Positions 5,655-10,217 of a DNA stretch of 10,217 bases are shown one piece after another (the stretch's first letter is position 1; every line of letters begins with the position of its first letter). This DNA is from CAZEPT01 sp964514225 (GTDB lineage Bacteria; Patescibacteriota; Minisyncoccia; Phycocordibacterales; UBA9973): the NCBI GenBank assembly GCA_964514225.1, contig CAZEPT010000026.1, positions 1 to 10,217 on the forward strand. The letters are read 5' to 3'. The notes under the pieces were generated by a model, which searched no databases, was not told the DNA's origin, and worked only from the letters and a program-made list of their open reading frames with translations. The position numbers were made by a program, and so were the translations under genes.

Positions 5655-6704
5655 ATGAACACTGAAGCAATTAAAATAATTATTCCGAGCATTATCACTT
5701 TTATTGTGGGGATACTTCTCACTCCGTTTGTTTCGAGCTTTTTATACAAGAAAAAAATGTGGAAGAAGACGAGCGTAGAGAAAACAACAGACGGACAGGA
5801 TGCTACGATTACTAAGATATTACACAGTGACCACGCCCGTCAGACTCCTCGAATGGGTGGAATTGTCGTTTGGGGGAGTGTGCTTGTCGTCGTCTCACTT
5901 ATCTTTATTTTAGATCAGACTCTTGGTGGATTTTTTACAAATTTCTCATTCCTTTCAAGATCCCAGACATGGATTCCATTCACTATACTCATCGGCGCAG
6001 GACTCTTCGGCTTGATTGATGATTTTCTTGTTTGCAACGACCGAGGAACATATAAAGGGGGAGGGCTTTCACTTCTTACTCGACTACTCTTTGTTTTCAG
6101 TATGAGTATGTTTGTAGCTTGCTGGCTCTATTTTAAGCTCGACATGACTTCTATCCACACGTTCTTTTCATACAGCCTTGAAGTCGGTATGTGGATTGTA
6201 CCGCTATGCGTCATTGTACTTGTCGCTCTCTACTCAGGAGGGATTATAGACGGAGTAGATGGACTTTCTGGTGGGGTATTCGCAACAATGTTTAGCGCCT
6301 ACGGTGTAATTGCTTTTGCACAAGGTCAGGGAGATTTAGCGGCGCTTTGTATGAGTATTGTTGGAGGAATCTTAGCATTTTTATGGTTTAATATTCCACC
6401 TGCTCGATTCTTCCTTTCAGAAACAGGTAGTATGGCACTTACTTTAACGCTCGGTGTTGTCGCCTTTCTGACAAAAGAAGTACTTGTTTTAGGTATCATC
6501 GCACTTCCGCTCTTCATTACGGCTCTCTCAAGTATCATCCAACTCTTATCAAAAAAATTCCGAAATGGTAAGCAAGTCTTTCTTGTTGCGCCACTCCACA
6601 ATCATTTCCAAGCACTAGGATGGCCAGCAGCAAAGGTAACTATGCGTTACTGGATCATCTCTGTCTTCTGCTCAATATCAGGTATTATAATCGCATTGCT
6701 CTAA
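5655..6704 (+). CDS. mraY: phospho-N-acetylmuramoyl-pentapeptide-transferase (MraY)
   Basis: A 349-residue polytopic membrane enzyme that transfers phospho-MurNAc-pentapeptide to undecaprenyl phosphate, making lipid I. About ten hydrophobic helices are visible. Family motifs appear in order: HARQTPRMGG (60-69), the Asp pair in LIDDF (120-124), GGIIDGVDGLSGG (195-207), FNIPPARFFLSETGS (245-259) and APLHNHFQALGWP (312-324). Deviations from the usual sequence are E256 where the canonical FMGDTGS has a metal-binding Asp, HNH instead of the HHH triad, and an unusual CNDRGTYKGGG stretch after the Asp pair. Length and helix pattern are normal for MraY and the neighbours are murE, ftsW and murG, so a WecA-type transferase is less likely. 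It starts 2 bases after murE and ends 5 bases before ftsW. No Shine-Dalgarno sequence is present. Confidence 0.93.
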   Translation: MNTEAIKIIIPSIITFIVGILLTPFVSSFLYKKKMWKKTSVEKTTDGQDATITKILHSDHARQTPRMGGIVVWGSVLVVVSLIFILDQTLGGFFTNFSFLSRSQTWIPFTILIGAGLFGLIDDFLVCNDRGTYKGGGLSLLTRLLFVFSMSMFVACWLYFKLDMTSIHTFFSYSLEVGMWIVPLCVIVLVALYSGGIIDGVDGLSGGVFATMFSAYGVIAFAQGQGDLAALCMSIVGGILAFLWFNIPPARFFLSETGSMALTLTLGVVAFLTKEVLVLGIIALPLFITALSSIIQLLSKKFRNGKQVFLVAPLHNHFQALGWPAAKVTMRYWIISVFCSISGIIIALL

Positions 6705-6709
6705 CATCT

Positions 6710-7822
6710 ATGAGCTTTTCTCTCCCTAAGCCGAAAAAAATTGATACACTCTTCGTAACGATTGTCGTTGCGCTTCTCACCGTTGGCGTTGTCTTTTTCT
6801 TATCTGCCGCGCTCGGTATTTACGCAAAGAACCAAAAGCTCTTTACAAGTATCGTTATCAATCAATTCGCACTCGGTATCGGAGGTGGGGCGATTCTTTT
6901 TTTTGCTGGACTGAAAATCCCATATTTATTTTGGAAGAAACATGCATTTATGATTTTTATATGCGCTCTTGTTCTCATGCTCGGAGTTTTTATTCCCGGT
7001 ATTGGATTCGAACACGGAGGAGCAAAGAGGTGGATCAACGTTGGATTCACCACATTTCAACCAGCAGAAGTACTCAAAATTGCTTTCGTTATTTATTTCG
7101 CAGCATGGCTTTCATGGGTTAGGAAAGATATAGGGAGTTTTAAAAAAGTTATCATTCCGTTTATGATTATTTTAGGCATTATGGGGGGACTGTTATTCCT
7201 TCAACCAGATACTAAGAGTTTCATCTTAATGACCGTCGCAGGTATTACTATGCTTTTTGTTTCAGGTGTTCCTCTTAAATATTTTGCTGCAATTTTTATT
7301 GCAGGTACAATCGCATTTGGAGGACTCGCCCTTACCACTCCATACATCCAAAAAAGAATCCAAACATTCATTCATCCTACTCATGATGAACAAGGTTCTT
7401 CATATCAGCTCAAGCAAGCACTCATTGCCTTCGGTTCAGGTGGATTATTTGGGCAGGGAATAGGCCAGAGCGTGCAGAAGTTTGGCTATTTGCCTGAACC
7501 TCATGGAGATTCTATTTTCGCTGTTATAGGGGAAGAAACCGGCTTTGTCGGCACGAGTATCTGTATCCTTTTGTACCTGGCATTTCTTTTGCGCGGGATT
7601 CGGATCAGCTACCATGCAATAGACCCTTTTGCGAAACTCTTGGCGCTTGGAATCGTGGTCATACTGGGCGCTCAGTCATTTTTAAATATTGCATCGTTAG
7701 TTGGGCTCTTTCCTCTGACAGGAGTACCCCTGGTCTTCATCAGTCACGGAGGAACCTCACTCGCACTCGCACTCTTTGCTGTCGGGATAGTCACTCAAAT
7801 TTCTCAATACAGAAAAAAATAG
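6710..7822 (+). CDS. ftsW: FtsW/RodA-family peptidoglycan glycosyltransferase (SEDS protein), likely FtsW
   Basis: A 370-residue integral membrane SEDS protein with about ten helices that polymerises lipid II into glycan strands together with a class B penicillin-binding protein. Visible signatures are GGAKRWINVGFTTFQPAE (103-120), FLQPDTKS (163-170), the large extracytoplasmic loop with FGSGGLFGQGIGQSVQ (241-256), YLPEPHGDSIFAVIGEE (260-276), and the C-terminal FPLTGVPLVFISHGGTS (334-350). Asp267 corresponds to the catalytic Asp in the HTD position of FtsW. The usual SYGG is SHGG. ATG 6710 was chosen because it starts cleanly 5 bases after mraY. The longer reading from 6620 would overlap mraY by 85 bases and add a non-homologous stretch. 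FtsW is preferred over RodA or SpoVE because of the neighbours mraY and murG. Confidence 0.92.
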   Translation: MSFSLPKPKKIDTLFVTIVVALLTVGVVFFLSAALGIYAKNQKLFTSIVINQFALGIGGGAILFFAGLKIPYLFWKKHAFMIFICALVLMLGVFIPGIGFEHGGAKRWINVGFTTFQPAEVLKIAFVIYFAAWLSWVRKDIGSFKKVIIPFMIILGIMGGLLFLQPDTKSFILMTVAGITMLFVSGVPLKYFAAIFIAGTIAFGGLALTTPYIQKRIQTFIHPTHDEQGSSYQLKQALIAFGSGGLFGQGIGQSVQKFGYLPEPHGDSIFAVIGEETGFVGTSICILLYLAFLLRGIRISYHAIDPFAKLLALGIVVILGAQSFLNIASLVGLFPLTGVPLVFISHGGTSLALALFAVGIVTQISQYRKK

Positions 7823-7844
7823 TGCAGAAAAGACCATAAGAGTA

Positions 7845-7850
7845 TATACT
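7845..7850 (+). promoter_or_regulatory. putative -10 element of a murG promoter
   Basis: TATACT at 7845-7850 sits in the 34-base gap after ftsW, the longest gap within the cell-wall block, and ends exactly 6 bases before the murG ATG. No convincing -35 box is present. If active, it would give murG a leaderless transcript independent of the aspS T-box. The same 6-base spacing occurs at two other genes in this window. Confidence 0.5.
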
Positions 7851-7856
7851 ATCTAT

Positions 7857-8987
7857 ATGAAAATCGTTTTAACCGGAGGAGGTACAGGAGGACATTTTTT
7901 CCCACTCATTGCTGTTGCTGAAGAAATACGCGCACTTATTGACGAGCAAAAATTACTACCGATTAAACTCTACTATTTTTCAGATGCACCGTACGACAAG
8001 CGTGCGCTCTTTGAAAACGGCATCCAATTTGTTTCTGTCCCAGCAGGGAAGAGTAGGCTTTATGGAGGCATCCAAAATTATATCGATATGCTCAAGCTTA
8101 TCCCGTCGTGCATCCAAGCGCTCATCAAGCTCTTTTCAGTCTACCCGGATGTGGTCTTTTCTAAAGGAGGGTATGCGAGTTTTCCAACGCTTTTTGCTGC
8201 TCGGATTTTGGGCATCCCAGTCATCATTCACGAGTCAGATACTATTCCTGGCCGAGTGAGTCTCTGGTCAGCAAAGTTTGCTAAAAAGATTGCACTCGCT
8301 CATCCGCTTGCCGCGAAATATTTTCCAGCTGACAAAATTGCACTCGTCGGTATTCCGATCCGAAAAGCTATCAAAGAAAAAGCACTCGATGGTATGCAGG
8401 AATTTTTCAGCTTCGTTCCAAACACAAAAACTATTTTCGTTATCGGCGGATCATCAGGTGCGGAAGCAATTAACGATATCATCATTGACGCTCTTCCAAC
8501 ACTCTTAAAAAAATATCAGGTCATTCACCAAGCTGGAGCAAATAACATACAAGAAATAAAAAATAGGCTTCCGGTTGTGATGACAAGTGAAGATGATGTT
8601 ACTCGTTACAAAATATATGGACTGATGAATCCACTTGAAATGAAAATGGCCGCCGGTATCGCCGACCTCGTAATTACTCGCGCTGGTTCAACATCACTTG
8701 CTGAGATATCACTCTGGGGTATACCGTCAATTGTTATTCCGATTCCCGAGAATGTCAGCCGTGATCAAAAATCAAATGCGTATGAGTACGCAAGAACAGG
8801 GGCGGGGATAGTGATAGAGCAAGGAAACTTAACACCGTCTATTCTCACCAGCGAAATAGACCAGATGCTCGATAACCCAAAAAGGTATCAAAACATGAAA
8901 GACTTGGCTAAAGCTAATTCAAAACCTGACGCCGGCCGACTCATTGCTCAAGAGCTGATCAATATTACTGTTGCGCATCAGAAATAA
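7857..8987 (+). CDS. murG: UDP-GlcNAc:lipid I N-acetylglucosaminyltransferase (MurG)
   Basis: A 376-residue GT28 glycosyltransferase that converts lipid I to lipid II on the inner face of the membrane. The N-terminal Rossmann domain starts GGGTGGHFFP (7-16), with KGGYASFP (103-110) and IIHESDTIPGR (123-133). The C-terminal domain has VIGGSSGAEAIN (195-206), the donor-binding VITRAGSTSLAEI (272-284, with the uracil/ribose-contacting Glu283) and PIPENVSRDQKSNAYE (295-310). The usual HEQN is HESD here, so two normally conserved residues differ, while H125, E126, E283, Q304 and N307 are kept. Length is close to other MurG proteins. It follows ftsW by 34 bases, has a putative promoter of its own, and is followed by an intrinsic terminator. 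Confidence 0.95.
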   Translation: MKIVLTGGGTGGHFFPLIAVAEEIRALIDEQKLLPIKLYYFSDAPYDKRALFENGIQFVSVPAGKSRLYGGIQNYIDMLKLIPSCIQALIKLFSVYPDVVFSKGGYASFPTLFAARILGIPVIIHESDTIPGRVSLWSAKFAKKIALAHPLAAKYFPADKIALVGIPIRKAIKEKALDGMQEFFSFVPNTKTIFVIGGSSGAEAINDIIIDALPTLLKKYQVIHQAGANNIQEIKNRLPVVMTSEDDVTRYKIYGLMNPLEMKMAAGIADLVITRAGSTSLAEISLWGIPSIVIPIPENVSRDQKSNAYEYARTGAGIVIEQGNLTPSILTSEIDQMLDNPKRYQNMKDLAKANSKPDAGRLIAQELINITVAHQK

Positions 8988-9033
8988 GAAAAGTAAGTAG
9001 TGAAAAGAAAATAGTAAATACGTATAAGACACA

Positions 9034-9068
9034 AAAATACCCGGTAAGCTCTGCTTGTCGGGTATTTT
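9034..9068 (+). terminator. intrinsic terminator after murG
   Basis: A perfect 10-bp inverted repeat AAAATACCCG (9034-9043) and CGGGTATTTT (9059-9068), with a 15-nt loop that may close further by G-U pairs, lies 46 bases after the murG stop. The 3' arm ends in TTTT and more T-rich sequence follows. It is the first unconditional terminator seen on this strand after the aspS T-box. Its A/T ends are symmetric, so it could also back up termination of the minus-strand gene. Confidence 0.88.
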
Positions 9069-9080
9069 ACATTTTTAAGA

Positions 9081-9119
9081 ATAAAAAATGAGCCTCAGAA
9101 CCAAAGATTCTAAGACTCA
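9081..9119 (-). terminator. intrinsic terminator of the minus-strand gene
   Basis: In the minus-strand transcript, bases 9119-9108 pair with 9100-9089 as a continuous 12-bp stem with two U-G pairs, a 7-nt loop and a following run of six U residues (9088-9083). In a plus-strand transcript the two U-G pairs become C-A mismatches and no U tract follows, so the element is directional. It begins 26 bases beyond the stop of the 152-residue gene. Confidence 0.85.
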
Positions 9120-9145
9120 AAAATTTTAAAAGTTTAAGCAGCTTG

Positions 9146-9604
9146 TTACTCAAACCACGCATCAAAACTATTTCGCCACACAGTATCATCGTCACCACCC
9201 ACCGTGAGAATATCCAAACATATACCCCCATCAGAGTCGTGATGACAAGCAAGTTTGAGTGGATTACCATCTTCATCAGTTTCTTTCAAGAAGATCATAC
9301 CGTAGAGTTTTAGTTTTGCATTAAAAGTGCCTCGTTCTATTTCTTCTGTGAATTTATCTACAGCCTGAGACAGATACATTTTTTGGCCAGTTACAAGCAT
9401 GGTTTTTTCACTGGTACCTTTTGAAACATCAACGTACCTCCACTTTCCTTGAGGAGGGGGCTCAAGTGACATTGTTGCATGAGAGAGTAAACTGTGAAGT
9501 TCAGGGTCTGTATTGGTGGAGGTTTCGTCGTAATAAAGTTTGAAGTTTTTAGAGCGAGCAGTATCGCAGAAGTTTTTAAACTTACTGAGGATTGTTTCTT
9601 GCAT
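9146..9604 (-). CDS. hypothetical acidic cytoplasmic protein, 152 residues
   Basis: I do not recognise this protein. It has no signal peptide or membrane segment. The sequence is acidic, and its second half holds candidate functional clusters: ACHHDSDGGICLDI (119-132, a His-His-Asp-x-Asp group) and VGGDDDTVW (135-143), ending in aromatic FDAWFE. The first 40 residues look helical, and residues 48-60 (EPPPQGKWRYVDV) resemble a loop leading into beta strands. Cys13, Cys120 and Cys129 are present, but no metal-binding pattern is certain. It is a genuine gene by context: a consensus-like promoter with 17-base spacing lies upstream, a strand-specific terminator lies downstream, and its neighbours are on the opposite strand. 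ATG at 9604 is the only suitable start and has no Shine-Dalgarno sequence. It may be a lineage-specific accessory gene. Confidence 0.8.
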   Translation of the reverse strand: MQETILSKFKNFCDTARSKNFKLYYDETSTNTDPELHSLLSHATMSLEPPPQGKWRYVDVSKGTSEKTMLVTGQKMYLSQAVDKFTEEIERGTFNAKLKLYGMIFLKETDEDGNPLKLACHHDSDGGICLDILTVGGDDDTVWRNSFDAWFE

Positions 9605-9638
9605 GATATTAAGTTTTTTTAAAGAATTAATTATCTAT

Positions 9639-9667
9639 ATGATAGCATATTTATATTATAAAGTCAA
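9639..9667 (-). promoter_or_regulatory. promoter of the 152-residue minus-strand gene
   Basis: On the minus strand, TTGACT (9667-9662) and TATCAT (9644-9639) are separated by exactly 17 bases and each match the sigma-70 consensus in five of six positions. Transcription would start near 9632, leaving a leader of about 28 bases. This is the best -35/-10 pair in the window. Confidence 0.8.
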
Positions 9668-9691
9668 GTACTGTAAATCCTATAAATACGT

Positions 9692-9697
9692 TATATT
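9692..9697 (+). promoter_or_regulatory. putative -10 element of gltX
   Basis: TATATT lies 6 bases before the gltX ATG at 9704, predicting a transcript that begins at the start codon. No -35 box is evident. TATAAA at 9681-9686 is an alternative hexamer that would leave a leader of about 11 bases. The region from 9605 to 9703 is very AT-rich and carries divergent promoters for gltX and the minus-strand gene. Confidence 0.4.
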
Positions 9698-9703
9698 TTA
9701 AAG

Positions 9704-10217
9704 ATGACACAGGAAAATACTGAAAAAGTTATTACTCGTTTTGCTCCAAGTCCAACTGGCTTTATGCATATTGGCGGTATACGTACTGCTCTTTTTGCTT
9801 GGGCTTGGGCGCGAAAAAATAACGGAACATTTATTCTGCGTATTGAAGATACGGACAAAGTGCGAGAAGTTGATGGATCAATGGAGCACATTATGGAGTG
9901 TCTCAGATGGCTTGGCATCACCTGGGACTTTGGACCAGATAAACCGGGAGACTTCGGCTCATGCATCCAATCAGAACGTCTTCCAAGTTATAAAAAATAT
10001 GCCCAAAAATTAATAGAAAAAGGATTAGCATATGCCGACCCATATACTGAAGCAGAACTCGAAGCCTTCCGAGAAAGTGCTAAAGCGGAAAATAGACCAT
10101 TCTTGTATCGTGATCACCGACCAGAGAATCCACCTGCCTGGGATGGAACACAGCCGCTTCGGTTGAAAGTAGAAAAAATTGAAGAGAAGAAATGGTTTGA
10201 TGTGGTGAGAGGGGATT
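9704..10217 (+). CDS. gltX: glutamate--tRNA ligase (GluRS), N-terminal part, runs off the window
   Basis: The first 171 residues of a class I aminoacyl-tRNA synthetase that charges tRNA with Glu. RFAPSPTGFMHIGGIRTALF (12-31) holds the HIGH-type motif as HIGG at 22-25. It is followed by LRIEDTDKVREVDGS (45-59), which binds Glu and ATP, and then by CLRWLGITWDFGPD. The later YRDH and PLRLKV segments match the GluRS insertion that contacts the tRNA acceptor end. The KMSKR motif and anticodon-binding domains lie outside the window, so whether it also charges tRNA-Gln cannot be judged. ATG 9704 is the start that gives the standard GluRS N-terminus with a short extension. There is no Shine-Dalgarno sequence. 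Confidence 0.95.
   Translation, partial: MTQENTEKVITRFAPSPTGFMHIGGIRTALFAWAWARKNNGTFILRIEDTDKVREVDGSMEHIMECLRWLGITWDFGPDKPGDFGSCIQSERLPSYKKYAQKLIEKGLAYADPYTEAELEAFRESAKAENRPFLYRDHRPENPPAWDGTQPLRLKVEKIEEKKWFDVVRGD

Noticed and set aside
6620..6709. Upstream start adding 30 residues to FtsW
   Set aside because: It overlaps mraY by 85 bases and the added residues do not resemble an FtsW N-terminus. ATG 6710 starts 5 bases after mraY.
8988..9033. A-rich stretch after murG as a small RNA or short gene
   Set aside because: No stable fold, promoter or credible reading frame. It is simply the spacer before the terminator.
9067..9276. Minus-strand reading frame overlapping the 152-residue gene
   Set aside because: It crosses the terminator hairpin and is out of frame with the gene that has the promoter, so it is a shadow frame.
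9691..10013. Minus-strand (9691-9966) and plus-strand (9741-10013) reading frames inside gltX
   Set aside because: Both overlap the clearly conserved GluRS coding frame and have no independent support.

Overview
This 10.2 kb window reads as chromosomal core DNA from a reduced bacterium. I place it, with moderate confidence, in Patescibacteria/CPR, probably a Parcubacteria-like lineage. The grounds are very tight gene packing, short versions of universal enzymes (an AspRS without its GAD insert, a MurE-like ligase with a clipped N-terminus), few Shine-Dalgarno sequences, and divergent but recognisable cell-wall enzymes. TGA ends the carboxypeptidase gene and no gene needs TGA read-through, so nothing suggests a recoded TGA. 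No mobile elements, CRISPR arrays, rRNA or tRNA genes were seen.

Layout: (1) 1-70 holds a possible Lys-rich C-terminal tail of an upstream gene and a strong intrinsic terminator. (2) 85-483 is an extended -10 promoter and a small two-helix membrane protein with a basic tail. (3) 521-697 is a promoter and a T-box riboswitch. Its Stem I is unusually compact: a kink-turn capped by a 7-nt loop carrying GAC, the Asp codon. (4) 719-7822 is a close-packed same-strand block: aspS, scpA, scpB, an S11 D,D-carboxypeptidase, a murE-like ligase, mraY and ftsW. murG (7857-8987) follows behind its own putative promoter, and an intrinsic terminator at 9034-9068 closes the block. (5) A lone minus-strand gene for an unrecognised 152-residue protein (9146-9604) has its own consensus-like promoter and strand-specific terminator. 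(6) gltX (GluRS) starts at 9704 and runs off the window.

Functionally, MurE, MraY, MurG and FtsW cover four steps of peptidoglycan synthesis: stem-peptide extension, lipid I, lipid II and glycan polymerisation. The carboxypeptidase trims the product, and ScpA/ScpB are the kleisin and winged-helix partners of SMC condensin. No terminator is visible between the T-box and the end of murG. Sensing of uncharged tRNA-Asp could therefore affect chromosome-segregation and cell-wall genes as well as aspS. The most unusual elements are the compact T-box, its position ahead of a cell-wall block, and three putative promoters whose -10 hexamers all lie exactly 6 nt before an ATG, which suggests leaderless mRNAs.
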